A DNA stretch of 64,000 bases from an uncultured Oscillospiraceae bacterium (GTDB lineage: Bacteria; Bacillota; Clostridia; Oscillospirales; Oscillospiraceae): contig CAKTMF010000001.1 in NCBI GenBank assembly GCA_934573855.1, forward strand, positions 206,382-270,381. The letters run 5' to 3'. The stretch's first letter is position 1; each line of letters begins with the position of its first letter. Made by a program: the position numbers and the translations under genes. Below, piece after piece: positions 25,144 through 33,858 of the stretch. The notes below the pieces were generated by a model. The model ran no database searches. It worked only from the letters and a program-made list of their open reading frames with translations, and had not been told where the DNA came from.

Positions 25144-25169
25144 GTGGGCGCTTCGTCAGAAGCGCCCAC
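25144..25169 (-). terminator. Terminator of the sodium:alanine/glycine symporter gene
   Basis: GTGGGCGCTTC / GAAGCGCCCAC stem with a GTCA loop, 7 nt past the symporter stop. It nearly repeats the hairpin at 24895-24930. Confidence 0.75.
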
Positions 25170-25176
25170 TTTCACG

Positions 25177-26583
25177 TCATTTTTCGAGCGGACTGCTGTC
25201 TCTTTTCTTCACGTCCGCGACCACCATGGCGGTCAGCGCGAAGAGCGCGATGGCGTTCGGTATGACCATGAGATTGTTGAACATGTCTGTCAGCTCCCAG
25301 ACGAGGTCGTTGGAGGTCACCGTCCCGATAAAGATGAACGCCAGAGCGATGAGCGAGTATATGAGAGTGCAGAGCTTAGGATCCTTCCGGCCGAAGAGGT
25401 AATTCGCGTTTATCTTTCCGAACAGGTTCCAGCCCAGCACCGTGGAGAACGCAAAGAAGAACAGGCATATCGCCACGAATCCTGCGCCGAAGCGCTCGCC
25501 GAACACGGTGCCGAAGGCGGTCTGGGCGAGGTTTGCCTTGCCGATGGTGTCGGGTATCACGCCGGTGTAGAGAATGCCGTCGCTCGTGTACAGCGTCGAG
25601 ATTATGACGAGCGCGTTTAGCGTAAGCACCACGAACGTGTCGATAAATACGCCGACCATCGCCACGACGCCCTGCTCATGGGGGCAGGAGACGTTCGCCT
25701 GTGCGTGGGCGTGGGGGGTGGAGCCCATGCCGGCCTCGTTGGAAAATAGGCCGCGCTTCGCGCCCTGAGAGACGGCCGCCTTTATGCCCGCGCCGAAGGT
25801 GCCGCCGAGGATGGCCTGAGGCTGAAAGGCGTATCTGAATATCATGCCGAACGCCGCAGGGAGATATTTTATCCGGTAAATAAGCACCGCGAGGCCGCCT
25901 ATGATAAAGACCGCCGCCATGACCGGCACCAGCTTTTCCGTGACTGAGGCGAGACGCTGCACGCCGCCGATAAAGATAACGCCGCAGATGATGACGAGTA
26001 TGACGCCGCAGACCCACGAGGGGATACCGAAGGCGTTCTGCATGGTCGAGCCGATGGAGTTCGTCTGCACCATGCAGCCCATGAAGCCCAGCGCCAGCAT
26101 CACCGCCACGGCGAAGAAGGCCGCGAGGAATTTACCGAAGCGCCCCTTGAACGCGGTCGTGATGTAGTAGACCGGGCCGCCCTTTATGCTGCCGTCGCTG
26201 CCGATCTGACGGGTCTCGATGGCGAGGACGGCCTCGGAATATATGGTCGCCATGCCGAGAAACGCTATGAGCCACATCCAGAATATCGCGCCGGGACCGC
26301 CCGTGAGGATAGCGCCGGACGCGCCGACTATGTTGCCCGTGCCGACCTGTGCGGCAATGGCCGTAGCCAGCGCCTGAAACGAACTCATGCCGCTCTCGTG
26401 TCTGTCGCCGCGCAGCTTTATGCTGCCGAACACCCGGCGCATTCCCTCACCGAAGCAGCGCACCTGCACAAAGCGCGTCTTTACCGAGTACCACAGCCCC
26501 ACGCCGATGAGCAGGACGAGCAGTATGTAGTTTGAAAGGTAAGTGTTGATATTGCACACGATCTCATATAGCCTTGCTTCCAT
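25177..26583 (-). CDS. Sodium:alanine/glycine symporter (AGCS family)
   Basis: 468 residues, about eleven helices. Family signatures are SSFQALATAIAAQVGTGNIVGA (ion/substrate-binding first repeat), GGPGAIFWMW, KGGPVYY and FSNEAGMGSTPHAHA. It imports alanine and/or glycine with Na+. The glycine riboswitch in its leader argues that glycine is a physiological substrate. GGAGG lies 9 nt before the ATG. A terminator closes the gene on the other side. Confidence 0.95.
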   Translation of the reverse strand: MEARLYEIVCNINTYLSNYILLVLLIGVGLWYSVKTRFVQVRCFGEGMRRVFGSIKLRGDRHESGMSSFQALATAIAAQVGTGNIVGASGAILTGGPGAIFWMWLIAFLGMATIYSEAVLAIETRQIGSDGSIKGGPVYYITTAFKGRFGKFLAAFFAVAVMLALGFMGCMVQTNSIGSTMQNAFGIPSWVCGVILVIICGVIFIGGVQRLASVTEKLVPVMAAVFIIGGLAVLIYRIKYLPAAFGMIFRYAFQPQAILGGTFGAGIKAAVSQGAKRGLFSNEAGMGSTPHAHAQANVSCPHEQGVVAMVGVFIDTFVVLTLNALVIISTLYTSDGILYTGVIPDTIGKANLAQTAFGTVFGERFGAGFVAICLFFFAFSTVLGWNLFGKINANYLFGRKDPKLCTLIYSLIALAFIFIGTVTSNDLVWELTDMFNNLMVIPNAIALFALTAMVVADVKKRDSSPLEK

Positions 26584-26602
26584 TTTCTTTTCCTCCGTCT
26601 CA

Positions 26603-26753
26603 TGGACAAAATAAATCGGAGCCGCCGTTCGGCAGCCCCGGAGAAAAAGGTACAGATATAAGACGGTCCCTGACCAGCTCTGTCCTTTTGCCTGAGAGAT
26701 TCGGCGTACACGCCTTGCACCTTCGGCACTCGATCAAACGAGATTCTCCAGAG
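26603..26753 (-). promoter_or_regulatory. Glycine riboswitch with intrinsic-terminator expression platform
   Basis: On the minus strand the aptamer runs from 26753 to 26678. It shows the conserved glycine-aptamer elements in order: CTCTGGAGA, GTGCCGAAGGTGCAA, then TCTCTCAGGCAAAAGGACAG, with ends pairing as CUCUG/CAGAG. Only one such core is present, so this is a single-aptamer form rather than the common tandem. Downstream, GGGGCTGCCG / CGGCGGCTCC (26641-26618, two G-U pairs) followed by a U-rich tract forms a terminator 20-40 nt before the symporter ribosome site. Expected effect: glycine changes symporter transcription. Confidence 0.93.
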
Positions 26754-27018
26754 TCCCTCCGCGCACAGTCTCAATCCGATTCTGCGCACTTCCACGGGAT
26801 GATAATTTAAATTGCTGAAAAAAATATAACATCTTCGGGCATTAATTTCAATAGGCAAGCTGCAAAAATCAAACAGTTTTTTTCCGTAATAATCCGTAAA
26901 AATGCATAAAGAGACCCGACAGGAAATCAGCTTACTTTTTGCAGAAAACTGTTAAGACATTATGGTAAACCATTGCCCGAAAAAACCGAATTTTTGTCTT
27001 TTTTCTCATCTAAATCAA

Positions 27019-27047
27019 TTGACTTCCATGCATTTATGTGGTATAAA
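27019..27047 (+). promoter_or_regulatory. Sigma-A promoter upstream of the signal peptidase gene
   Basis: TTGACT (27019-27024), 17-nt spacer, TATAAA (27042-27047). It lies in an AT-rich stretch (26820-27110) that contains no gene; I see nothing else there apart from scattered A/T runs. Confidence 0.7.
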
Positions 27048-27211
27048 TACCATGTGATTATTATAAAAATTTACTATCGGAAGATGTCGACATCGGCGGG
27101 AAAATAAATATGCTCCCGATCGAGAAGACACGCCGGTTCGACGGTATTTTTCCCCGGAATATGTTCAAATGGTCCGGGCGAAATATTGAAGCGGGAGACG
27201 GACGGACGCGC

Positions 27212-27901
27212 ATGAAAGCAGCAAAGAGGATATGGGACATTTTTACAACGCTTCTTGTCATCGCGGCGGTCGTGCTTGCCATAGCGCTCGTCGGCGTGCG
27301 TCTCGTGGGGCTTCAGCCGTTCACGGTGCTTTCCGGCTCGATGGAGCCGACCTACCACACGGGCAGCCTTATCTACGTCAAAAAGGTCGACTACCGCACT
27401 CTTGAGGTGGGCGACGCGATAACCTTTATGCTCGACGAGAACACCGTCGCAACTCACCGCATAGTCGGTATCGTCCCCGACGAGGAGGGCCCGGAGGTCG
27501 TGCGCTACCGCACCAAGGGCGACGCGAACGAGGCCGAGGACGGCGGACTCGTACATTATAAAAACGTCATCGGCAAGCCGGTCTTCACCATACCGAAGCT
27601 CGGCTACATCGCCAGCTACGTCCAGAATCCCCCCGGTACATATGTTGCCATTTCCGCCGGCGCGTTCATCGTCCTGCTGATGTTCCTGCCGGAGCTGCTC
27701 AGGTCGATATTCTCCGACGGCGGGGAGGAGAAGTCCGCACCGCGTGAGGAGACGGAGCCTCCCATGAAAAAGGAACGCGAACGCTCACACCGCGCAGTGA
27801 CCGGACGGGGGGAGACCCGCCGCGCAGCGGCTGCCACCGAGGGTGAAGAGCGCCGCGCCTCTCGCGGCTCCCACAGGAAAAAGGGCCGCCACGAGCTTTG
27901 A
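27212..27901 (+). CDS. Signal peptidase I, SipW/ER type
   Basis: 229 residues from the ATG at 27212. A membrane helix (about 10-32) precedes the catalytic Ser43 in VLSGSMEPT, and the second motif has His82 (ATHRIVGI) in place of the Lys of ordinary bacterial leader peptidases, which defines the SipW/S26B type. A second membrane helix (about 145-170) and a strongly basic, charged tail (RRAAAATEGEERRASRGSHR) follow. In other Firmicutes SipW processes TasA-like matrix or surface proteins; no such substrate gene is adjacent. The start is uncertain: 27110 and 27161 are in-frame alternatives. Confidence 0.85.
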   Translation: MKAAKRIWDIFTTLLVIAAVVLAIALVGVRLVGLQPFTVLSGSMEPTYHTGSLIYVKKVDYRTLEVGDAITFMLDENTVATHRIVGIVPDEEGPEVVRYRTKGDANEAEDGGLVHYKNVIGKPVFTIPKLGYIASYVQNPPGTYVAISAGAFIVLLMFLPELLRSIFSDGGEEKSAPREETEPPMKKERERSHRAVTGRGETRRAAAATEGEERRASRGSHRKKGRHEL

Positions 27902-27981
27902 ACCGCGAACAATGATAAAACCGGCAAAAACGCCATGCGTGTCAGGAGGACACCTCGCCAAGGCGGCATACAGCGCATTAA

Positions 27982-28010
27982 AAAATACGGAGGCATAGCC
28001 TCCGTATTTT
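27982..28010. terminator. Bidirectional intrinsic terminator
   Basis: AAAATACGGAGGC / GCCTCCGTATTTT perfect stem with an ATA loop, between the convergent signal peptidase and GntR genes. Confidence 0.88.
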
Positions 28011-28029
28011 CTATGTCATGGTCATGCCG

Positions 28030-28743
28030 TCAAGTCGCGCAGTATCTCTCGCGCAGAACGTCTATGCCCTGCGTGATGATGGCGCAGACGCACTCCGCCG
28101 CGGCGTTTTCGTCCTTCGCCCGGATGAGGTCGAGAAGCTCCTGCCGCATGGCGGCGGTAAAGCTGATATCCTCGGCCCTGACGGAATAATGGTGGTGTAT
28201 CATGCTGCGCAGCACCGGCTCGAAGCCGCGGAATATCATGGCGTAAACGCTGTTGCCGCTGGCCTGCGTCAGCTTGTAGTGAAAGCTGTATACGAGATCC
28301 GTCAGATCCGCCCCCGGCTTCGTGAGCCGGTCGACGATATCCTGCATTTCGCTCAGCGTGCTGTCGAAAATGTGCGTGCAGGCGCGTCTTGCACACTCGG
28401 CCTCGAGCCACAGACGCGTGTCCATCATATCGTCGAAGAGCGAACGGTCAAGCTCCAGCGAATCCGAACTCATCAGCGCCTCGAGCGACTGGGGCGTCGG
28501 GTACTTGCGGAAATCGTTCACGACCGTGCCGTGACGCGGCACGATGGACACGAAGCCCTGCAGCTGCAGCCTCACGATCGCCTGATGGACGGAGGCGCGC
28601 GACACGCCGAAGTGTTCGGCCATCTCCCTCTCGGTGGGAAGGTGGGACCCGGCCCGCAGCTCGCCCGAGAGTATCCTGCTCAAAAGCTCCTTTCCGACGG
28701 CGTCGGATATTGAATTGTTCTCTTTGCTGCTTTTCTGGCTCAT
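28030..28743 (-). CDS. GntR/FadR-family transcriptional regulator
   Basis: 237 residues: an N-terminal GntR winged helix (SGSHLPTEREMAEHFGVSRAS in pieces, recognition helix in VSRASVHQAI) and a C-terminal helical FCD domain with the expected metal/effector-binding His and Asp residues (DTRLWLEAE, FHYKL, HHH). FCD regulators bind carboxylates or similar ligands. It is transcribed divergently from the flavin/iron-sulfur pair, with a 17-bp palindrome between them, so it is very probably their repressor. The ATG at 28743 has AGAGGT 6 nt upstream; the longer frame to 28809 overlaps the promoter. Confidence 0.9.
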   Translation of the reverse strand: MSQKSSKENNSISDAVGKELLSRILSGELRAGSHLPTEREMAEHFGVSRASVHQAIVRLQLQGFVSIVPRHGTVVNDFRKYPTPQSLEALMSSDSLELDRSLFDDMMDTRLWLEAECARRACTHIFDSTLSEMQDIVDRLTKPGADLTDLVYSFHYKLTQASGNSVYAMIFRGFEPVLRSMIHHHYSVRAEDISFTAAMRQELLDLIRAKDENAAAECVCAIITQGIDVLRERYCAT

Positions 28744-28765
28744 GGTTCTACCTCTCATATAAGTC

Positions 28766-28794
28766 ATGATAGCAAAAAAAACTGAAAATATCAA
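28766..28794 (-). promoter_or_regulatory. Promoter of the GntR regulator gene
   Basis: Minus strand: TTGATA (28794-28789), 17-nt spacer, TATCAT (28771-28766), back to back with the divergent promoter. Confidence 0.65.
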
Positions 28795-28803
28795 GGAAAG
28801 ATA

Positions 28804-28832
28804 TTGCAAAGAACGGCAAGATGTGTTATTTT
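28804..28832 (+). promoter_or_regulatory. Promoter of the oxidoreductase pair
   Basis: TTGCAA (28804-28809), 17-nt spacer, TATTTT (28827-28832). The GntR operator starts 10 nt after the -10 box. Confidence 0.65.
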
Positions 28833-28841
28833 AATATCAAA

Positions 28842-28858
28842 TGGTGGTACAACCACCA
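28842..28858. promoter_or_regulatory. GntR-type operator palindrome
   Basis: TGGTGGT-ACA-ACCACCA, a perfect 7-3-7 inverted repeat. TGGT...ACCA half-sites are typical of FadR-subfamily GntR operators. It covers the predicted transcription start of the oxidoreductase operon, so binding should repress it. Confidence 0.85.
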
Positions 28859-28887
28859 CGCAGAAAAGTGACCGAAAGGAGAAACAA

Positions 28888-30438
28888 ATGGCAAAATATG
28901 ACATAGTGGTCGTTGGCGCCGGCAATGCCGGTCTGTCGGCGGCCCTTCAGGCCCAGCTCGCGGGCAGGAAGACGCTGCTTATCGAGCAGCACAACCTCCC
29001 CGGCGGCGCTGCGACCAGCTTCCGCAGAGGACGCTTCGAGATCGAACCCTCCCTCCACGAGCTGTGTGACTTTGGTCCCGCGGATAATCCCGGCGACATC
29101 CGCAACATCCTCGACGCCTACGGGGTAAAGCTCGACTGGATTGAGTGTCCCGACTGCTTCCGTATCATAACCAAGGGCAGCGACGGAAAGACTCTGGACG
29201 TCACCATGCCCTCCGGCGTGCAGAACTTCATCGACGCGATGGAGAAGGAGGTCCCTGGCTCCCGCGAGTCCATGACCAAGCTCTTCGAGCTGTTCCAGGA
29301 GGTTCTTGACGGTATCGCCTACATAACCGCCTCCAAGGGCAATCCCGACACCGCGGTGCTTCAGAGCCAGTATCCCGATATGCTCCGCACCGGCGCATAC
29401 AGCACCCAGAAGGTGTTTGACGCGCTTAAGCTGCCCAAGAAGGCGCAGGACATCCTCCAGACCTACTGGTCGTATCTGGGCGTGGACATGGAACACCTCG
29501 CATTCATTCATTACGCCGCCATGGTCCACAAGTACGTCTCCCGCGGCGCGTATATCCCCGCACACACCTCCCATCAGCTCTCCACTGCATGCACCGAGCG
29601 CTTCCGTGAGCTGGGCGGAGCCGTGAGGTTCAACTGCCGCGCCGAGGAGTTCCTCTTCGATGGCGACCGCCTCTGCGGCGTCAGGACGAATATGGGTACC
29701 GTCGAGTGCAGATACGTCCTCGCGAACATCAACCCCGACATCATCTACGGCAAGATGATGCCCAAGGAGCTCGTCCCCGAGCGCGAAAAGAAGCTCAGCG
29801 CCGCGCGCAACGGCAAGTTCGGCGGCCGCATGTTCACGGCTTACTTCTGCTGCGACAAGACGGCGGAGGAGCTGGGTATCACCGACTACAGCTACTTCCT
29901 TCAGGGTACGGCCGACTCCGCGCAGGAGTACAAGGACATCCTCGGCGGCATAAAAACCAATGACTACTCAATCTTCCTGTGCTATAATATCACCAATCCG
30001 ACCTTCTCGCCCGAGGGTACCTGCGTCTGCTCCTTCACCACCTTCGGCTCTCCCGTCGACTGGAACGACCTGCCCCAGGAGGAGTATTACAAATTCAAGA
30101 CCCGCTTCGCCAAGAAAATGCTCAAGTCCCTCAAGGACAAGACCGGTATCGACCTCTCCGGCCATATCGAGGAGATGGAAGTCGCCTCTCCGTGGACCTT
30201 CGCCCGCTATCTCGGACAGCCGGAAGGCTCCGTGTACGGCTACGAGACCTCCGACTGGGACGGCATGATGGCCCGCATGCAGATGCTCTCCACCGACTAT
30301 CCCATCAAGGGATTGCGTCCCATCGGCGCGGCCGGCCCGCGCGGCGACGGCTATTCCGCCGCAATGATCTGCGGCCAGCTGATGGCTCTCAACGCGCTCA
30401 AGGACCTCAGGACCGAAGAAGAAGGAGGTAATGCATAA
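28888..30438 (+). CDS. FAD-dependent oxidoreductase of the phytoene desaturase/carotenoid isomerase type
   Basis: 516 residues. The dinucleotide-binding GAGNAGLSAA (10-19) with the following LIEQHNLPGGAATSFRRGRFEIEPSLHEL is the pattern of CrtI/CrtISO/retinol-saturase-like flavoproteins; the C-terminal PIGAAGPRGDGYSAAM closes the FAD site. Such enzymes add or remove double bonds on conjugated, lipid-like molecules. No carotenoid genes are near and the organism is an anaerobe, so reduction of an exogenous unsaturated compound is more likely (inference). ATG at 28888 with AAAGGAG upstream. Its stop overlaps the next gene's start by one base. Confidence 0.82.
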   Translation: MAKYDIVVVGAGNAGLSAALQAQLAGRKTLLIEQHNLPGGAATSFRRGRFEIEPSLHELCDFGPADNPGDIRNILDAYGVKLDWIECPDCFRIITKGSDGKTLDVTMPSGVQNFIDAMEKEVPGSRESMTKLFELFQEVLDGIAYITASKGNPDTAVLQSQYPDMLRTGAYSTQKVFDALKLPKKAQDILQTYWSYLGVDMEHLAFIHYAAMVHKYVSRGAYIPAHTSHQLSTACTERFRELGGAVRFNCRAEEFLFDGDRLCGVRTNMGTVECRYVLANINPDIIYGKMMPKELVPEREKKLSAARNGKFGGRMFTAYFCCDKTAEELGITDYSYFLQGTADSAQEYKDILGGIKTNDYSIFLCYNITNPTFSPEGTCVCSFTTFGSPVDWNDLPQEEYYKFKTRFAKKMLKSLKDKTGIDLSGHIEEMEVASPWTFARYLGQPEGSVYGYETSDWDGMMARMQMLSTDYPIKGLRPIGAAGPRGDGYSAAMICGQLMALNALKDLRTEEEGGNA

Positions 30439-31652
30439 TGCCTGATCTCAAAGTAAAAATCGGCCTTATCGGCAAGCTTGACATGCTCAAGTTCAAAAAC
30501 ATGAAGAAGGTCCGTGAGCAGGCCATTCAGGCCGCTCCCGCCAGAGAAGTCAAGGGCGATTTCCCCATCAACAATAACGCCAAGGCGCTCCACCCCGACT
30601 ATGTATCTCTCATCGTCGACGAGATCATCGACCGCGGCGCCGCCAACGCAAAGACCTATATCCTCCGCAGCAAGGACGGCAAGGCTCTGCCCTATTTCCG
30701 CGCGGGCATGTACCTCAATCTCAAGCTCGAGCTTGACGGCAGCCTTGTGACCCGTTCCTACTCCCTCTGCTCCTCGCCCAAGAAGGCGCTGGAGGGCAAG
30801 TACGCCATCACCGTCCGCTCCAATCCCGGCGGCTTTGCGGCCGACAAGCTCCTTGCCGGACTCAAGGTCGGCGACGAGGTCGTATCCTCCTGCCCGCAGG
30901 GCTTCTTCTACTACGAGGACCTGCGCGACTGCCCCACCGTTATCGGTCTCGCGGGCGGCTCCGGCATTACGCCGTTCCTCTCCATGGCTGAGGCCATCGC
31001 CGACGGCACCGAGGACTTTGACCTCGTCCTCCTCTTCGGCTCCAGAGACGTCGACAACATCCTCTTCAAGGACGAGCTGGACGCCCTCGCGAAAAAGACC
31101 GACAAATTCAAGGTCGTCCATGTCCTCTCCGACTCGGAGACCGAGGGCTACGAACACGGCTTCATCACCGCGGAGCTTATAAAAAAATACGCTCCCGAGG
31201 GGGAGGACTATTCCGTGTTTCTCTGCGGTCCCGAGGGCATGTACAAGTTCCTCAAGCCCGAGATCGCGAAGCTCGGTCTGCCCGAGCGTCTCTTCCGCCG
31301 CAAGCTCATCGATGTCACCAAGTCCGTCTGGGAGAGCGAGGGCTACCACGCCGAGTGCAGAGACAAGACCTTCGAGCTTACCGTCAGACAGGGCGACAAG
31401 GAGTATAAGATCCCCTGCAGCGCGAACGAACCCGTCCTGGTCGCCATCGAGCGCGCCGGAATAAAGGCACCCTCCCGCTGCCGCAGCGGCGAGTGCGGCT
31501 GGTGCAGATCGAAGCTCGTCTCCGGCACCTATTTCGTCCCCGCCGAGAACGAAATGCGCCGCTGGGCCGACAAGGAATACGGTTATATCCACCCCTGCTC
31601 TACCTTCGCGACCTCCGACATGGTCCTCGAGGTCCCCGGCGTGTACTACTAA
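30438..31652 (+). CDS. Ferredoxin-NAD(P)H reductase-type flavoprotein with C-terminal 2Fe-2S domain
   Basis: 404 residues in three parts: an N-terminal extension (1-50), an FNR-like module with the flavin motif RSYSLCSSP and the pyridine-nucleotide motif GLAGGSGITPFLSM, and a plant-type 2Fe-2S domain with C348, C353, C356 and C387. Proteins with this order pass electrons from NAD(P)H through flavin to the iron-sulfur cluster and on to a partner enzyme. The one-base overlap with the flavoprotein gene makes that protein the likely electron acceptor. RBS GGAGG is inside the preceding gene. Confidence 0.87.
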   Translation: MPDLKVKIGLIGKLDMLKFKNMKKVREQAIQAAPAREVKGDFPINNNAKALHPDYVSLIVDEIIDRGAANAKTYILRSKDGKALPYFRAGMYLNLKLELDGSLVTRSYSLCSSPKKALEGKYAITVRSNPGGFAADKLLAGLKVGDEVVSSCPQGFFYYEDLRDCPTVIGLAGGSGITPFLSMAEAIADGTEDFDLVLLFGSRDVDNILFKDELDALAKKTDKFKVVHVLSDSETEGYEHGFITAELIKKYAPEGEDYSVFLCGPEGMYKFLKPEIAKLGLPERLFRRKLIDVTKSVWESEGYHAECRDKTFELTVRQGDKEYKIPCSANEPVLVAIERAGIKAPSRCRSGECGWCRSKLVSGTYFVPAENEMRRWADKEYGYIHPCSTFATSDMVLEVPGVYY

Positions 31653-31724
31653 TAATTTCCAAAATTGAGCCGCGGGGCCGTATAGCAGTGATACGGCCCC
31701 GTTTTCAGGCGGAGGAGGCGGAAA

Positions 31725-33035
31725 ATGAACGATCAGGAACGGGCAGGGAGCATTGCGCGGGATATCCTCGCGCTCGCCCGCAATTCGCTCGTCGTCAATT
31801 TCCGCTTCCTTGACCGGGCGGTATCGCGTCTGGAGTTCATCGCTGACGAGAACGTGAGCCTCGCCACCGACGGCGAGAGCATTTATTATTCCCCGTGGTA
31901 CATCCTCAGAATATATAAAAACGAACAGACGGCCGTGACGCGCGACCTTTTCCACTCCATCCTCCACTGCGTGTTCCGCCACAATTTTATCGGCAGGGAT
32001 ATCGACCGACTCCGCTGGGACCTCGCTTGTGACATCGCCGTGGAGAACGCGCTGACGGAGTTCGATTCCCCGGCGCTGCGTGCCGCGAGAGAGAGGGAAC
32101 AGCGGGCAATGACCGCGCTCCTCAGGGAGGAGCTCGGCACGCTGACTGCGGAGCGTATCTATAAGTGGCTGGGGGACAGGGGACTTTCCGAGGAGGAGCT
32201 GCTGAGCGAGCGCGAGAAATTCCGCGGCGACGGACACGGTATCTGGTACGGGGAGTTCGACCCCGAGGCAAAGATCGACAGGAACATAAACCTGAAAAAG
32301 GTCTGGGAGGACGTCTCAAAACGCATGCAGACGGAGCTTGAGACCATGCTCCGCGACAACGACAGCGCGCTGGTGCAGAACCTGCGCAGCCTGAACAGGG
32401 CAAAGCACAGCTACTCCGAGTTCCTGCGGCGCTTTATGACCTGCGGAGAGGTCATGCGCCTTTCGGAGGAGGAGTTCGACAATAATTACTACACCTACGG
32501 CCTTGAGCTGCTGGGCAACATCCCGCTCATCGAGCCGCTTGAATACTCCGAGCAGCGGCGTATACGCGATTTTGTCATTGCCATCGACACCTCCGGCAGC
32601 GTCCGGGGCGAGGTGGTGCAGTCATTCATTCAGCATACACACGACATCCTCTCCCGGCAGGAGGATCTGTTTGACCGGGTGAATATCCACATCATCCAGT
32701 GCGACGACCGCATAAGGGACGACGCGCACATTACCTGCCGCGAGGATATCGACGAATATATAAGGAATCTTGAGATAAAGGGGCTGGGGAGGACGGACTT
32801 CCGGCCGGTCTTTCGCTATGTGGACGAGCTTGTCAGAAGGCACGAGCTTACAGCCCTGCAGGGGCTTTTGTACTTTACCGACGGCGACGGGCAGTTCCCG
32901 GCGGAAAAGCCGGAGTATGAGACGGCGTTCGTACTCCACACCTCGGGCTATGCCGAGCCGGAGCTGCCGGTCTGGGCGATCCACATAAGCCTTACGGAGG
33001 ATGAGATACTTGACAAACGATTATCGGATCAGTGA
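31725..33035 (+). CDS. VWA-like/DUF2201 protein with putative metallopeptidase domain
   Basis: 436 residues. The N-terminal half resembles the DUF2201 metallopeptidase-like domain with HSILHCVFRH (H77, H81, H86), followed by a charged middle. The C-terminal half is a von Willebrand-A-like domain whose metal-site motif DTSGS is at 288-292 and whose second Asp-Gly pair lies in FTDGDGQFP. It is the first gene of a three-gene unit with an LRR protein and a MoxR ATPase. MoxR/VWA pairs act as chaperones or cofactor-insertion machines; the target here is unknown. The downstream gene starts inside its 3' end. Confidence 0.82.
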   Translation: MNDQERAGSIARDILALARNSLVVNFRFLDRAVSRLEFIADENVSLATDGESIYYSPWYILRIYKNEQTAVTRDLFHSILHCVFRHNFIGRDIDRLRWDLACDIAVENALTEFDSPALRAAREREQRAMTALLREELGTLTAERIYKWLGDRGLSEEELLSEREKFRGDGHGIWYGEFDPEAKIDRNINLKKVWEDVSKRMQTELETMLRDNDSALVQNLRSLNRAKHSYSEFLRRFMTCGEVMRLSEEEFDNNYYTYGLELLGNIPLIEPLEYSEQRRIRDFVIAIDTSGSVRGEVVQSFIQHTHDILSRQEDLFDRVNIHIIQCDDRIRDDAHITCREDIDEYIRNLEIKGLGRTDFRPVFRYVDELVRRHELTALQGLLYFTDGDGQFPAEKPEYETAFVLHTSGYAEPELPVWAIHISLTEDEILDKRLSDQ

Positions 33036-33858
33036 CGGGGTGCTTACCATTGCCCCCGGCATCACATATATCCGCTCACAGCAGTTCGCGCAGCGGGACG
33101 ATATCGTCGAGGCCGTCATACCGCGGGGAGTCGGCTTTATGGAGGACGAGTGCTTCGCGGAGTGTCCGAGTCTTGAGCGGGTTATGCTTCCGGAGGGGCT
33201 TATCAACATCGGCCCCGCCGCCTTTGCCGACTGCCCGAAGCTCGGGAACATTAACATCCCCTCGAGCGTCAGGAGCATTGACAGCGGGGCTTTCATCTTC
33301 TGCGGGGAACTGAAGGGGATAGAGCTTCCCGAGGGACTTGAGACCGTCTCAGAGTACGCGTTCCAGAACACGGGGCTTGAGACGGTGAGCGTTCCGAAAA
33401 CGGTGCGAACGATCGGCGAGTACGGCTTTTTCTCCTGCGAGGAGCTTCGGCGGGCAGACGTCCTCGGCGAGGATACCGACATAGGCGAGGACGCCTTCGG
33501 CAGCAATTATAAGCTCATTGAGGGCTATATAGCGCCGGGATATCCGAAGAGGGCTGACAGCGCGGCGGAGCTGCTGTATACTCTTTTGTGGTGTTCCTGC
33601 CCCGGGCGGCACGGCGCGCAGACCTCCGCACGGGCGGAGCGCTTCATCAGCGCGAACCAGAGCGTCATAATGGAGCATATCCTCAGAGAAAACAATGTCC
33701 CGGCCATGACCACCATTTCGCGGAGGGCGCTTCTGTCGGCCGAGGTCATCGGGGAAAGCCTTGAAAAGACGCTCCTGTCCGGCCGGACGGAGCTGACGGC
33801 ATTGCTGCTTCAGGCGAAAAACGCCGCGGAAACACAGGAAGGGGAGTTCGAGCTATGA
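33010..33858 (+). CDS. Leucine-rich-repeat protein (BspA/LRR_5 type), cytoplasmic
   Basis: About 282 residues. The first ~165 residues are tandem LRR_5 repeats of ~23 residues, each with a core like LERVMLPEGLINIGPAAFADC or GIELPEGLETVSEYAF. The rest is helical without repeats. There is no signal peptide, unlike most BspA proteins. The start is unsure: GGAGG (32996-33000) is well spaced for the TTG at 33010 but directly abuts the ATG at 33001. The gene overlaps both neighbours (the VWA gene by 26 nt and the MoxR gene by 4 nt), so it is an integral part of the operon and may be the substrate-recognition partner. Confidence 0.8.
   Translation: MTNDYRISDGVLTIAPGITYIRSQQFAQRDDIVEAVIPRGVGFMEDECFAECPSLERVMLPEGLINIGPAAFADCPKLGNINIPSSVRSIDSGAFIFCGELKGIELPEGLETVSEYAFQNTGLETVSVPKTVRTIGEYGFFSCEELRRADVLGEDTDIGEDAFGSNYKLIEGYIAPGYPKRADSAAELLYTLLWCSCPGRHGAQTSARAERFISANQSVIMEHILRENNVPAMTTISRRALLSAEVIGESLEKTLLSGRTELTALLLQAKNAAETQEGEFEL

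Noticed and set aside
30351..32237. 628-codon minus-strand frame across the ferredoxin-reductase and VWA genes
   Set aside because: Antisense shadow; covers two well-supported plus-strand genes and their intergenic gap.
33032..33313. Alternative Ser/Arg-rich ORF inside the LRR gene
   Set aside because: Out-of-frame shadow; the LRR frame shows clear repeat periodicity.
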